In this document: in pieces, positions 8,713 through 17,965 of the stretch | Layout of the letters: each line of letters starts with the position of its first letter | Numbering within the stretch: position 1 is the stretch's first letter | From: an uncultured Bacteroidales bacterium | GTDB lineage: Bacteria > Bacteroidota > Bacteroidia > Bacteroidales > UBA3663 | NCBI GenBank assembly: GCA_937899265.1 | Contig: CALBPV010000008.1 | Location: 1 to 44,213 of the forward strand | DNA: 44,213 nucleotides | Reading direction: 5' to 3' | Notes under the pieces: model-generated | Told to the model about the DNA's origin: nothing | Databases searched by the model: none | The model's input: the letters and a program-made list of their open reading frames with translations, nothing else | Position numbers and translations under genes: made by a program

Positions 8713-9201
8713 ATGCCCGAAAACTATCTCATCGACGGCTTCGAGAAACGGCTTGTGAACATGCAGGCCGAAATTCTGGCCATGGCCCGGAAATTCTACC
8801 CCGCCTCGCCCGACAATGCCAAGGATTTGGCACAGGAAACGATGCTCCAAATCCTGACTGAACGGAAGAGTTACAAGGAGGAGTCGAATTTCAAAGGCTG
8901 GGTCTATACGCTGATGTCGCACATCTTTGTGGACGATATGCGGCGGGATGTGTTGGGAGCTACCGCTGCCATGCCCGACCTCGAGACCGAAGACCCCGTC
9001 ACTCCCGAGAACCAACTGCTCTCGCAGGATTTGCTCAACGCCATCCACGCCATGCCCGCCGAGCAACAGGAAACCTTCCTGCTCTATCTCGACGGCTACA
9101 GCGGCAAGGAAATTGCAGAGCGACTGCATGTGCCCGAAGGCACTGTGAAGAGCCGGCTCCACAACGTCCGCCTGAGGCTCAAAGGCAACTGGGGTGGATA
9201 G
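8713..9201 (+). CDS. RNA polymerase sigma factor, ECF (sigma-70 family)
   Basis: The 162-residue protein has sigma region 2 (residues about 20-90: NAKDLAQETMLQIL, then FKGWVYTLMSHIFVDDMRR) and region 4 (about 108-160: MPAEQQETFLLYLDGYSGKE, then PEGTVKSRLHNVRLRLKG, the -35-recognising helix-turn-helix). This is the two-region ECF architecture. The ATG at 8713 is preferred over an upstream TTG that lies inside the promoter. No anti-sigma factor (FecR-type or zinc-binding) is adjacent; the next gene is convergent manA, with only 12 bases between stops. Its signal and targets cannot be read from the context. Confidence 0.9.
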   Translation: MPENYLIDGFEKRLVNMQAEILAMARKFYPASPDNAKDLAQETMLQILTERKSYKEESNFKGWVYTLMSHIFVDDMRRDVLGATAAMPDLETEDPVTPENQLLSQDLLNAIHAMPAEQQETFLLYLDGYSGKEIAERLHVPEGTVKSRLHNVRLRLKGNWGG

Positions 9202-9213
9202 TGCGGGACAACC

Positions 9214-10224
9214 TTATCCCCGCACTTCCAACAGCGTTGCCGTGCCGATGGGCTGCAACTGCAGTGTCTGGATGGTGGCGGGCAAGAGAATGGTCTCGCC
9301 GGCACGTAGGGTGTTGATGTCATCGCCGTCTTCGGCATCGATGGTGGTGAGGTTCACACGGCCCTCGGTGCAGATGAGGATAACGAAACTGTCAACATCG
9401 GCATACGACAGATTGAGCGCAGCATTGAGCTGAATCACCGATGTGGTGAAATAAGGACTCTCAACAGCCACATTCCGGCGGTTGGGCTCTTTGTCGTAAT
9501 AGGTATGATAGTCGGCTTGGACATCGGCATAATTGATGGCATCAACGCTCTCCTCGGTGTGGAGGGGACGAAGTTGCCCGTTGGCATCACGCCGGTCGTA
9601 GTCATAGATACGATAGGTGATGTCGGAGGTCTCCTGAATTTCGGCCACCATCGTACCCTTGCAAATGGCATGGATGCGTCCGGCAGGGAGGTAGAACATA
9701 TCGCCCGGACGACATTTGATGTCGCGAAGGGCATCGGCGATGGTGTGGTCGTCGAGGAGCTTGCGATAGCCGTCGGGCGTAACCAATGTCTTCCAGCCTA
9801 TACGCAGATGGGCATTGGTGTCACAGTCGGGCATCGCATACCACATCTCAGTCTTTCCGAGGGAGTGGTGACGTTCCCAGGCAAGTTCATCATTGGGATG
9901 CACTTGGACGGAGAGGTCCCGCGCTGCATCGATAATCTTGATGAGCAACGGGAAACGTCGGCGGGGATCGCCGGCAGGAATCTCTTCCATGCGTTTCACC
10001 CAATCATTGCCCATAATTTGCGCGCCGTGGGTGGAAAGCAGTTGGGTGAGCGTCCGGTTCATGTAAAGACCGTCGGCCACCAGCGTCTCGTGTCCCGGAA
10101 CATCGCTGATTTCCCAACTCTCCCCTATCTTGGCATCCATTTCACCCATTCCTTTGAGTGCGGTAATCTTATTGCCTCCCCAAAGGACGGATTTCAATAT
10201 AGGAATAAATTTTAACGGATTCAT
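9214..10224 (-). CDS. manA: Mannose-6-phosphate isomerase, type I (class I)
   Basis: This zinc enzyme interconverts mannose-6-phosphate and fructose-6-phosphate, linking glycolysis to GDP-sugar synthesis. The 336-residue length fits the short Gram-positive/Bacteroidetes class. Visible motifs are FPLLIKIIDAARDLSVQVHP followed by ND (metal-binding His), GKTEMWYAM (metal ligand Glu), and the cupin segment GDMFYLPAGRIHAICKGTMV. It lies 66 bases downstream of secDF on the same strand, with a long hairpin in the gap, and converges with the sigma-factor gene. Confidence 0.92.
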   Translation of the reverse strand: MNPLKFIPILKSVLWGGNKITALKGMGEMDAKIGESWEISDVPGHETLVADGLYMNRTLTQLLSTHGAQIMGNDWVKRMEEIPAGDPRRRFPLLIKIIDAARDLSVQVHPNDELAWERHHSLGKTEMWYAMPDCDTNAHLRIGWKTLVTPDGYRKLLDDHTIADALRDIKCRPGDMFYLPAGRIHAICKGTMVAEIQETSDITYRIYDYDRRDANGQLRPLHTEESVDAINYADVQADYHTYYDKEPNRRNVAVESPYFTTSVIQLNAALNLSYADVDSFVILICTEGRVNLTTIDAEDGDDINTLRAGETILLPATIQTLQLQPIGTATLLEVRG

Positions 10225-10230
10225 AGCAAC

Positions 10231-10275
10231 TATATAATCGTCTTTCCCTCAGAATGGAGGAAAGACGATTATATA
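10231..10275. terminator. 17-bp perfect inverted repeat between secDF and manA
   Basis: Arms at 10231-10247 and 10259-10275 (TATATAATCGTCTTTCC and its exact complement) enclose an 11-nt loop. It lies between the secDF stop (10291) and the manA start (10224). It has no long T-tract on the minus strand, so it may be a weak terminator or an mRNA processing or stability element. Confidence 0.55.
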
Positions 10276-10290
10276 TATTAATAAGGAGTA

Positions 10291-13200
10291 TTATGCCTTG
10301 AGGGCTTTTTTCTCCTTGCCGGTCATGAGGCCATAGGCGACAGGTACGGCGAGGAAGAGTGTAGTAACGGGGTCGATGATGATGCCAAGCAGCATGGCGA
10401 AGATGAAGCTCTGGATGCTGGCACCGCCGAAGAAGAAGATAATCAGCAGTACGAGGAGGGTCGTAATGGACGTGTTCAACGTACGTACGAAGGTGGCGTT
10501 GAGGGCATCGTTCACCACATCATAAAGCTTCTTGTCGGGATAGAGGCCGCGCACCTCACGAATGCGGTCGAAGACAACCACGATATCGTTGATGGAGTAA
10601 CCTATCACCGTCAGGATGGCTGCAATGAAGGCTTGGTCGATTTCCATCGAGAAGGGCATCACTACCCAAAGAATGGCATAGAGACCGAGAATGACGAGCA
10701 CGTTGGCTGTCAGACCTACAATGGCACCTGCCGAGAAAGCCCATGCGCGGAAACGCAAGAGGATATAGAGGGCAATGACAATGAGCGAAACGATGATGGC
10801 CCAAATGGCGCCGATGGTGATGTCTTCAGCCACCGAAGGACCTACCTTCTGGGTTGATGGAATGTAATCCTCGTTGTTGAATTCATCGAAGCCGACATTT
10901 ACATAGCCGAGTTCTTTGCCGGCCTCGTAGATGGCATTCTTGAATTCGAGGTTGGCCTCGGCATCGTCCTGCGCATTGAGAGCGTAGTTGGTGGAGATAC
11001 GTACACGGTTGGCATCGGTAATCTGGATGACGTTGACGGTCACATCCTGACCTGCGAACTTCTGCTCGAGCTGAGCGTCGAGTTTCTGGATATCGACAGA
11101 GGCTACATCGTTGAACGAAACAACATAGTTGCGACCGCCTGTGAAGTCGATGCCCTGACGCATGCCGGGATAGAAGAGAAGGACGATGGCAATCACACCG
11201 ACAACAGCGTAAACATAGCGACCCGTCTTGCCCTTGGCAACCCAATCGATATTGGTCTTGCGGATGAGGCCGGCAGCAATGCCCTGGAAGGTGAGATTCT
11301 TAATCCAACCCTTGCTGAGTGCAGTCTCAAGGAAGATACGGCTCAAGAAGACAGCTGAGATAAAGGAGGTAATCAAACCTACCATGAACGTGAAGGCGAA
11401 GCCCTGGATGGGACCTGTACCGAAGATGTAAAGTACGATACCGGTGAGCAAAGAGGTCAAGTTGGCATCGAAGATGGCCGAGAAGGCGTTGTCGTATGCC
11501 GACGTGACAGCCGTACGCAAAGCCTTGCCTGCACGGAGTTCTTCCTTGGCGCGTTCGTAGATAAGCACGTTGGCATCGACGGCAATACCGAGCGAAAGTA
11601 CCAAACCTGCAATACCGGAAAGGGTAAGCACGACATGGAACGACGACAGAATGCCGAGAGTGAAGAACGTGTTAATCAAGAGGCAGCAGTCGGCTACCAA
11701 ACCTTCCTTCCAGCCATAGAAGGCCATCATATAAAGGAAGAGGAGCACAATGGCAATGACGAACGAAATCACAGATGCCTCGATGGCTTCCTGACCGAGC
11801 GAAGGACCGATAACGTCTTCGGAAACGATGTTGACCTTGGCGGCCATCTTACCGCTCTTGAGAACGTTGGCCAAGTCGTTGGCCTCGTCGGAATCGAAGT
11901 TGCCCGTGATGGACGAACGTCCGCCCGAAATCTGGCCGTTGACGCGGGGCGCACTGTAAACAGCGTCGTCGAGCACAATGGCGATGCACTTGCCGATGTT
12001 GTCACCCGTCAGTTTTGCCCAGGTCTTGCCGGCCTCGGGTGTCATGGCCATGGTAACCTCAAACTCGTTGGTGAGCTGCTGGAAGTCGGCTTTGGCATCC
12101 ATCACGATGTCGCCGCCCTTGGCTGCATCGGGAAGAGAAGGATGACCGGAGTTGTCGTGGGCCTTGAGGGCATACAGCTGATACCAGATGCCGCGTTCGT
12201 CCACGGACTTGACACCCCAGGCGAACTTCAGCTTGCGGGGGAAGAGGTCCTTCACCTGCTTCATGGCCAACATGGCGTTGATGGCAGCTGTATCGCTGGC
12301 CTGTGCGGCACCTACGATGGGGCCTGCGCCCTGACCGTAAACCTGAAGTTTCGAGAAGAGGGGATATTGCTTCTCTAACTCCTCACGCTGCTGGGCGATG
12401 AGTGCCGCGGAGTCCTGTCCGGCAGCATCGGCGAGAATGGCATCGGCACCGTCGGTCTCTGCAGCGGGAGCGGCTTCTGCAGGAGCGGCCTCGGACGAAG
12501 CCTCCTCAGCGGGAGTTTCTTCGGCGGCTGCCTCTGTGGTCTTGCCCTGCTGGGCTGCAATCACAGCGTTGGCCTGCTGGAGGGGCGACATGATTTCGCT
12601 GATGTCGTAAGTCTCCCAAAATTCGAGGTTGGCCGAACCCTGGAGAAGTTTCTTCACACGCTCGGGCTCTTTCACACCGGGGAGCTCCACGAGAATGCGT
12701 CCGGCCTGCTGGAGGCGCTGGATATTGGGAGCAACGACACCGAAACGGTCGATACGGTTGCGGAGAACGTTGAACGAGTTGGAGAGGGCGTCGTCCATCT
12801 CTTTCTTGATGATGGAGAGCACTTCGCTGTCGCTCATGTCCTTTTTGATTTTGTCCTTGAGCTGATAGGTGCTGAAGACATCAGCCAACTTCGCAGTGGG
12901 GTCGATTTTGCGGAAGTTCTGGGCGAAAGCGTCCATAAAGTCGCTGCCGCTCACTACGGCACCGCTGTTCTGTGTCTGCTCCAAAGCGGCCACAAATGTG
13001 GGGTTCTGGGCATTCTCTGCGGCAAGGCTCTTCAACACATCGGCTACTGAAATCTCGAGAATAACATTCATACCACCCTTGAGGTCAAGGCCGAGGCCAA
13101 TCTGCATCTCCTGAGCTTCCTTGAAGGTGTAGCCGAACCATACCTTCTCGGTTGACATGCTGTCAAGGTAGTACTTAGCGGGTGTACCCGTGAGTGCCTC

Positions 13201-13314
13201 ATACTGTGCTGCATCGTTCTCTACGTCACGCACCTTGAAGGTGAATGAGATGTAGAAAGCACACACCAAAGCGAGGAGGACGGCGAACACCGTTACAAAT
13301 CCTTTGTTTTGCAT
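10291..13314 (-). CDS. secDF: SecDF fusion: protein-export membrane protein
   Basis: This 1007-residue protein joins SecD and SecF, the proton-driven accessory of the SecYEG translocon. Residues 1-30 are the first membrane helix (MQNKGFVTVFAVLLALVCAF). The SecD periplasmic P1 domain follows (GLGLDLKGGMNVILEISV and GRILVELPGVKEPERVKKLL). An Ala/Glu-rich insert (about residues 255-300, AEETPAEEASSEAAPAEAAP) breaks the domain; such inserts occur in Bacteroidetes SecDF. The SecD membrane bundle is near 510-660 and SecF spans about 670-1007 (YPGMRQGIDFTGGRNYVVSF; TVIGYSINDIVVVFDRIREV). Fused SecDF is usual in this phylum. It is transcribed divergently from the Ig-like lipoprotein gene. Confidence 0.95.
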   Translation of the reverse strand: MQNKGFVTVFAVLLALVCAFYISFTFKVRDVENDAAQYEALTGTPAKYYLDSMSTEKVWFGYTFKEAQEMQIGLGLDLKGGMNVILEISVADVLKSLAAENAQNPTFVAALEQTQNSGAVVSGSDFMDAFAQNFRKIDPTAKLADVFSTYQLKDKIKKDMSDSEVLSIIKKEMDDALSNSFNVLRNRIDRFGVVAPNIQRLQQAGRILVELPGVKEPERVKKLLQGSANLEFWETYDISEIMSPLQQANAVIAAQQGKTTEAAAEETPAEEASSEAAPAEAAPAAETDGADAILADAAGQDSAALIAQQREELEKQYPLFSKLQVYGQGAGPIVGAAQASDTAAINAMLAMKQVKDLFPRKLKFAWGVKSVDERGIWYQLYALKAHDNSGHPSLPDAAKGGDIVMDAKADFQQLTNEFEVTMAMTPEAGKTWAKLTGDNIGKCIAIVLDDAVYSAPRVNGQISGGRSSITGNFDSDEANDLANVLKSGKMAAKVNIVSEDVIGPSLGQEAIEASVISFVIAIVLLFLYMMAFYGWKEGLVADCCLLINTFFTLGILSSFHVVLTLSGIAGLVLSLGIAVDANVLIYERAKEELRAGKALRTAVTSAYDNAFSAIFDANLTSLLTGIVLYIFGTGPIQGFAFTFMVGLITSFISAVFLSRIFLETALSKGWIKNLTFQGIAAGLIRKTNIDWVAKGKTGRYVYAVVGVIAIVLLFYPGMRQGIDFTGGRNYVVSFNDVASVDIQKLDAQLEQKFAGQDVTVNVIQITDANRVRISTNYALNAQDDAEANLEFKNAIYEAGKELGYVNVGFDEFNNEDYIPSTQKVGPSVAEDITIGAIWAIIVSLIVIALYILLRFRAWAFSAGAIVGLTANVLVILGLYAILWVVMPFSMEIDQAFIAAILTVIGYSINDIVVVFDRIREVRGLYPDKKLYDVVNDALNATFVRTLNTSITTLLVLLIIFFFGGASIQSFIFAMLLGIIIDPVTTLFLAVPVAYGLMTGKEKKALKA

Positions 13315-13416
13315 TGTTGTTTGTAAAAACTATTTTTATTGTTTATTTTGTTCGTTTCGTGATTTATTCCCGACTTTCGGACCGGAAAAGAACCCAAAGT
13401 CCACAAAATCGCGCCG

Positions 13417-13424
13417 CAAAGATA
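13417..13424 (-). promoter_or_regulatory. -7 box for secDF
   Basis: TATCTTTG on the minus strand, followed by CGGC, about 100 bases upstream of the secDF ATG. No convincing -33 element is seen. Confidence 0.5.
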
Positions 13425-13483
13425 GCAAAAATTTCCGAAACTACGGCATTTTTCTCCTATTTTTATTTTTTTAGGGGTCATTT

Positions 13484-13516
13484 TTTGTTGTTTTTGACAC
13501 TTTTTGCTTATCTTCG
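13484..13516 (+). promoter_or_regulatory. Promoter of the Ig-like lipoprotein gene
   Basis: TTTG (13484-13487), a 21-base spacer and TATCTTCG (13509-13516, one mismatch to TAnnTTTG). The start codon at 13521 is only four bases after the box, so the message would be leaderless or nearly so. Confidence 0.5.
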
Positions 13517-13520
13517 CACC

Positions 13521-15578
13521 ATGTTTCGACAAATATTGAGCCAAAAGTGCTCCGTTTTGGGAGCGAAGACTGCTGTTTTGTTGACAGGTCTTCTGGCGGG
13601 ATGCGCAAGTATCGGCACACCCGGCGGCGGACTCTACGACGAGACCCCACCCGTCTTTGTGTCGTCCGACCCGGCCGACGGAGAAACCAACGTCTCCAAG
13701 AAGAAGTTCACCCTCAAGTTCAACGAGAACATCAAACTCGACAATGCACTTGACAAGATGACCGTGTCGCCGCCGCAGAAGAAGTCTCCCACCGTGCTGT
13801 CCAATGCCAAGACCGTGACCATCGAGTTGCAGGATACCCTGCGACCCAACACGACTTACTCCATATCGCTGGGCGACGCCGTCCAGGACAATAACGAGGG
13901 CAATGTGCTCGAACACACGTCGTTCACCTTCTCTACAGGAGACCATATAGATTCGCTCCGCATCTCGGGATACCTCCTCAACGCCGAGGATCTGGAGCCT
14001 GTCACAGGAGCTTACGTGGGTATTTATCCCGATACGGCACTGGCCGACAGCATCTTTGTCCTTGAATCGTTCCAGCGTGCCGGAAAGACCGATGCCTACG
14101 GATGCTATTCCATCGAAGGCATTGCTCCGGGCAGTTACCGGCTCTACGCCATCGTGGACGGCAACAACAATTACCTCTATGATTTGCGCACCGAGGACAT
14201 TGCCTTCTGCGACTCCCTCGTTGTGCCTGCGATGCACGGTGCCATTGAGAGAGACACTGTATGGGCCGACCGCGATTCGACCGAAGTTGACACCGTCCTG
14301 CTGCGCGACAAAGTGGTCTATGAGCCCGAGAACGTTACGATGCTCCTCTTCAACGAGGGGAAATACAACCGCTACCTCGAAGACAATTCCCGGCCCGACT
14401 CATGCCATATCAACCTCCGCTTTGCCACCCCGATGGAAGAATTGCCCGTGTGGAGCTATCCTGCCGACAGCACCCTCGATGCCAATGCCCGCCTTCTGGC
14501 CGAAGCCAATCCGACCAAAGACACCCTCTCCTTCTGGATTACAGACACCGCTTGGGTCAACCGCGACACGCTCATGCTGGGCCTCACCTACATGATGACC
14601 GACACCGCAGGCATGGATGTGCCGCGCACCGACACCCTCCGTTTCGTGCGTCCTGTGCCCAAGGTCACCTCCGACAGCAAGGACAACAAGAAGAAGGACA
14701 AAGCCAACAAGAAAAAAGACAAAAAGAAGGGCAAAGACCGTGAGCCCGACAAGGAGGCTCCGAAAGATACGATACCGCCCATTACTTTCATGACCATCAA
14801 GCAAAACGGCTCCACCACTTTAAATATAGGACAGAAGCCGCATTTCGAAGTGTCCGCTCCCCTTGCCGACTCCGACATCTCGGGACTGCATCTCGCCCGA
14901 CAGGTCAACGACTCCGTTTGGACAGAAATGAAATTCCGGTGGGAAAAAGACTCCGTGAGACTGCGCCTCTATCATCTTTACGCCGTGCCTTACTTCTCGC
15001 CCGGCGAGAAATACCGGCTGACCGTCGATTCTGCCTGCATGCACGACATCTACGGAAATCCTGTCAAGCGCACCGAGCTCAATTTCACAGAACACAAACC
15101 CGAGGAATACGCCCACCTCCTCTTTCAGGTCACGGGTGTCACCGGCAAAGCGTTCGTCTGCCTCCTCAACGACAAGGACAAAGTGGTGCAGCGTACCGAG
15201 GTCAAAGGCGGACAGGCCAAATTTGTCAACGTTTTGCCGGGCACATACTATGCCCGTATGTTCGTGGACCTCAACGGTAACGGAGAGTGGGACCACGGAA
15301 CGCTCATGCCGCGCCTTCAGCCCGAGCCGGTCTATTATTTCAACGGAGAACTCAGCCTGCGTGCCAATTGGAGCATCAGTCAGAACTGGGATGTCAATGA
15401 GTTGCCTCTCTACAAGCAGAAGCCCCTCAAGGTGACACAGAACAAGCCCAAGGAGAAACAGGAAAAGAAGTCCAAGAATGCAGAGTACTACGCCCGAATG
15501 GGCATCACTCCGCCACAGACCAACAGCGGCACAACAACCTCGGGGTCTAACTCGGCGCTCCACAGCGTCGGCAACTGA
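13521..15578 (+). CDS. Ig-like domain lipoprotein
   Basis: The 685-residue protein starts at the ATG at 13521; the longer upstream frame would include the promoter region. Residues 1-28 are a lipoprotein signal ending in the lipobox LLAGC with Cys28. Residues about 35-135 form a bacterial Ig-like fold (ETPPVFVSSDPADGETNVSK and FTLKFNENIKL), of the type found in many Bacteroidetes envelope proteins. A carboxypeptidase-regulatory-like segment appears near 150-215. A strongly basic Lys/Asp linker (about 388-420, DNKKKDKANKKKDKKKGKD) divides the protein, and the tail is Lys-, Gln- and Ser-rich. Expected location is the periplasm or cell surface; function is unknown. It heads the plus-strand series with the DUF3108 gene and yigZ. 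Confidence 0.8.
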   Translation: MFRQILSQKCSVLGAKTAVLLTGLLAGCASIGTPGGGLYDETPPVFVSSDPADGETNVSKKKFTLKFNENIKLDNALDKMTVSPPQKKSPTVLSNAKTVTIELQDTLRPNTTYSISLGDAVQDNNEGNVLEHTSFTFSTGDHIDSLRISGYLLNAEDLEPVTGAYVGIYPDTALADSIFVLESFQRAGKTDAYGCYSIEGIAPGSYRLYAIVDGNNNYLYDLRTEDIAFCDSLVVPAMHGAIERDTVWADRDSTEVDTVLLRDKVVYEPENVTMLLFNEGKYNRYLEDNSRPDSCHINLRFATPMEELPVWSYPADSTLDANARLLAEANPTKDTLSFWITDTAWVNRDTLMLGLTYMMTDTAGMDVPRTDTLRFVRPVPKVTSDSKDNKKKDKANKKKDKKKGKDREPDKEAPKDTIPPITFMTIKQNGSTTLNIGQKPHFEVSAPLADSDISGLHLARQVNDSVWTEMKFRWEKDSVRLRLYHLYAVPYFSPGEKYRLTVDSACMHDIYGNPVKRTELNFTEHKPEEYAHLLFQVTGVTGKAFVCLLNDKDKVVQRTEVKGGQAKFVNVLPGTYYARMFVDLNGNGEWDHGTLMPRLQPEPVYYFNGELSLRANWSISQNWDVNELPLYKQKPLKVTQNKPKEKQEKKSKNAEYYARMGITPPQTNSGTTTSGSNSALHSVGN

Positions 15579-15624
15579 CCCCCCGGGACAAACATTCAAA
15601 CATCAGATACTAACAGATTCCGAA

Positions 15625-16470
15625 ATGATGAAGAAACTTATCCTATCCCTCGTCCTCGTCCTCATGGCAATGCCTGCCATGGCCCTCGAAAAAGAAAAAT
15701 CGAACAAACAAATCGAAGCGCTCGAATACAATGTTTACTACCATTGGGGCATTCTTTGGAAGAAAGCCGGCTACGGCATCTTCTCGCTCGAAGAACAGAC
15801 GATGAACAACGGCGAAAAACGCTATCACGGCAAACTCGCCGGAAAGTCGCTCTCCATCATCGAGTTCATCATGAGGGTGAGAGACACCCTCGAGTGCTGG
15901 TATGAACCCAATGTCGTGCCGATTCAGTATCGCAAAGGCACGCACGAGGGAAAATACGTGGCCGAAGAAATCAACCGATATACCCATATCTATGCTGTCG
16001 GCGCCTCCCGTACGGCCAACCATGTCGATTCCACCCGGGTACATGTCACCCGATGGCGTTCCAAAAAAGGGAAAGACATGTCTTACGATGAAGTGAATCA
16101 CTCTGTTCCGAACGTCGGCTACGATATGCTCTCTGTCTTCTACAAAATACGTCAGCTCGATTTCAGCAAGATGACCAAAGGACAGGAAGTGAAACTGCCC
16201 GTCTTCTCGGGTCTTCACAAGGCAGACTATATGTCGGTGGAATTTCAGGGAAAGACCACGTGCAAACTTCGTAACGGAAAAAACTATCCGGCCTATGCTC
16301 TCAACCTCACGTTCAAGAGCAAAGATTCAGACCAGACGCCGGTCCAAATCTGGGTTTCCACCGATCCCGACCACCGTCCTCTCGTCTGCACCATCCAACT
16401 CAAACGCGTGGGTGAGATTCAGGGCCAGTGGATAGAACCCGGCTCCAAGGACGCAGGAGACGACGACTGA
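15625..16470 (+). CDS. DUF3108 family periplasmic protein
   Basis: The 281-residue protein begins with a clear Sec signal (MMKKLILSLVLVLMAMPAMA, cleavage near residue 20). The mature part (YNVYYHWGILWKKAGYGIFS; DTLECWYEPNVVPIQYRKGT; YPAYALNLTFKSKD) matches DUF3108, predicted beta-barrel/lipocalin-like proteins that some authors relate to envelope lipid handling; no activity is shown here. The ATG at 15625 is used because the signal peptide starts there; the upstream extension overlaps the preceding gene. It lies 46 bases after the Ig-like lipoprotein gene and 34 bases before yigZ. Confidence 0.82.
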   Translation: MMKKLILSLVLVLMAMPAMALEKEKSNKQIEALEYNVYYHWGILWKKAGYGIFSLEEQTMNNGEKRYHGKLAGKSLSIIEFIMRVRDTLECWYEPNVVPIQYRKGTHEGKYVAEEINRYTHIYAVGASRTANHVDSTRVHVTRWRSKKGKDMSYDEVNHSVPNVGYDMLSVFYKIRQLDFSKMTKGQEVKLPVFSGLHKADYMSVEFQGKTTCKLRNGKNYPAYALNLTFKSKDSDQTPVQIWVSTDPDHRPLVCTIQLKRVGEIQGQWIEPGSKDAGDDD

Positions 16471-16504
16471 CCTCTGTTGTCCCCCCCCCTAAACTTATCA
16501 CTCG

Positions 16505-17104
16505 ATGGCCGACACCTATCGCACCATCCGGAAACCCTCGGAAGGGCTCTACAAGGAGAAGATGTCAAAATTCCTCTCCTTTGCCCATCCTGTGCAGACG
16601 GTGGACGAAGCGATGGCTGTGGTCGCCAAATATAAAAAGGAGTACTTCGATGCCCGCCATTGTTGCTGGGCTTATATGATAGGCTCGGACCGTTCGGTAT
16701 TCCGTTCCAATGACGACGGCGAACCGTCGGGCACAGCGGGCAAGCCCATCCTCGGACAAATCAACTCGGCCGAACTCACCAATGTCGTTGTATGCGTCGT
16801 GCGCTATTTCGGAGGTGTCAAGTTGGGCACATCGGGACTCATTGTAGCCTATCGCACTGCCGCCGCCGAAGCGCTCAACGCTGCAGAGATTGAAGAACGT
16901 ATCGTCACCGCACGTCTCTCCGTCGAATTTCCCTACCAACTGATGGGCGATGTCATGCGTGTGGCCAAAGACGGGGGTGCCGAAATTGTGTCCCAGGACT
17001 TCCAACAAGAAACCTGCCGTCTCTCGGTCGAGATCCGGCAGGATAATCTGGAAAAGCTGAAAGGCAAATACGGACTGATTTACGGGGTCCGTCTCATTCA
17101 TTAA
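16505..17104 (+). CDS. YigZ/IMPACT family protein (UPF0029)
   Basis: The 199-residue protein carries the IMPACT signature (DARHCCWAYMIG, then NDDGEPSGTAGKPIL, then VVVRYFGGVKLGTSGL in slightly altered form: VVCVVRYFGGVKLGTSGLIV) in residues about 45-120, and a smaller C-terminal ferredoxin-like domain. Bacterial members are soluble; the eukaryotic relative IMPACT acts on the Gcn2 pathway, but the bacterial role is unsettled. Its TAA stop overlaps the TAA stop of the convergent tonB-like gene by three bases (17101-17104 reads TTAA). Confidence 0.9.
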   Translation: MADTYRTIRKPSEGLYKEKMSKFLSFAHPVQTVDEAMAVVAKYKKEYFDARHCCWAYMIGSDRSVFRSNDDGEPSGTAGKPILGQINSAELTNVVVCVVRYFGGVKLGTSGLIVAYRTAAAEALNAAEIEERIVTARLSVEFPYQLMGDVMRVAKDGGAEIVSQDFQQETCRLSVEIRQDNLEKLKGKYGLIYGVRLIH

Positions 17105-17949
17105 TTGTTGCTGTCGAAACGATAGGTGATGGTGCCGGTCATCGTTGGAGAACCGTCCTTGCGCACAAACTTGGTACGACGGGCGGCATCACAGGCAGCA
17201 TCGCGCAGGGCTTTGTCCGATGTCGTCGTACCCTTGGGCTGTACCGTAGCCTGCATCACATTGCCCATGGCATTGACCGTGATTCTCACCACCACGACAC
17301 CCGATGCATTGACATTGAAGACCGGTTTGGGAAGGGAGCCGCTCAGACCCCGGCCTCCCAAATCTACCGTACCCCACCCGGGCGTTCCCTTGGTGGCTCC
17401 TGTGTCGCTGTTGCCGTGAGCCGAGCCCTCGGGACTTTCTCCGCCGGCACCGCCGGTTCCCTGTCCGAAGAGACCGCCCACCTGGGAGGCAATCTGTTCG
17501 GCCTCTTTGCGTTTGCGTTCGGCTTCCTCGCGGGCTTTTCGTTCTGCTTCTTCCCGGGCTTTGCGCTCGGCTTCGGCACGAGCCTGAGCCTCGGCGTTGG
17601 CTTTCAGGGCAACTTCTTCGCGGGCTTTCTGTTCGGCAGAAGGCAACGAGGGAGCAGGTTCGGTATTCTGCGTGATGGCTGGAGGTTCCGGTGACGGCTG
17701 CTGCGGACTCGGAGCCGGAGCCGCAGGAACAGGTGCCGGTGCGGCTACCGGTTCCTCAGGCGCCTCGGGGTCGGTGACTGCATCGCCTTCGCCCGAGCCC
17801 GTTCCTTCGACACGAATGAGCAGGACACCGCTCTCCTCTTCCTGCGGAGGAAGGTCGAGGGTGTACCACAGCAAAAAGCCGACAACCGCTGCATGAATGG
17901 CAACGGTGACGATGATGCTGACGATGCTATCGCGCTTGGAGTCGTTCAT
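17101..17949 (-). CDS. Energy transducer TonB / TolA-like protein
   Basis: The 282-residue protein has one N-terminal membrane anchor (residues about 9-30, VSIIVTVAIHAAVVGFLLWY), a Pro/Ala-rich periplasmic spacer (about 60-110), a charged coiled coil of repeated KAREEAER units (about 115-155), a Gly-rich region, and a C-terminal TonB_C domain (about 200-282: GVVVVRITVNAMGNVMQATV ... TITYRF). The coiled coil is TolA-like while the C-terminus is TonB-like. Being third after exbB and exbD, it should carry their proton-motive force to outer-membrane partners. The gap to exbD is 16 bases. Confidence 0.88.
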   Translation of the reverse strand: MNDSKRDSIVSIIVTVAIHAAVVGFLLWYTLDLPPQEEESGVLLIRVEGTGSGEGDAVTDPEAPEEPVAAPAPVPAAPAPSPQQPSPEPPAITQNTEPAPSLPSAEQKAREEVALKANAEAQARAEAERKAREEAERKAREEAERKRKEAEQIASQVGGLFGQGTGGAGGESPEGSAHGNSDTGATKGTPGWGTVDLGGRGLSGSLPKPVFNVNASGVVVVRITVNAMGNVMQATVQPKGTTTSDKALRDAACDAARRTKFVRKDGSPTMTGTITYRFDSNN

Positions 17950-17965
17950 GAGTCACTCTGAGATT

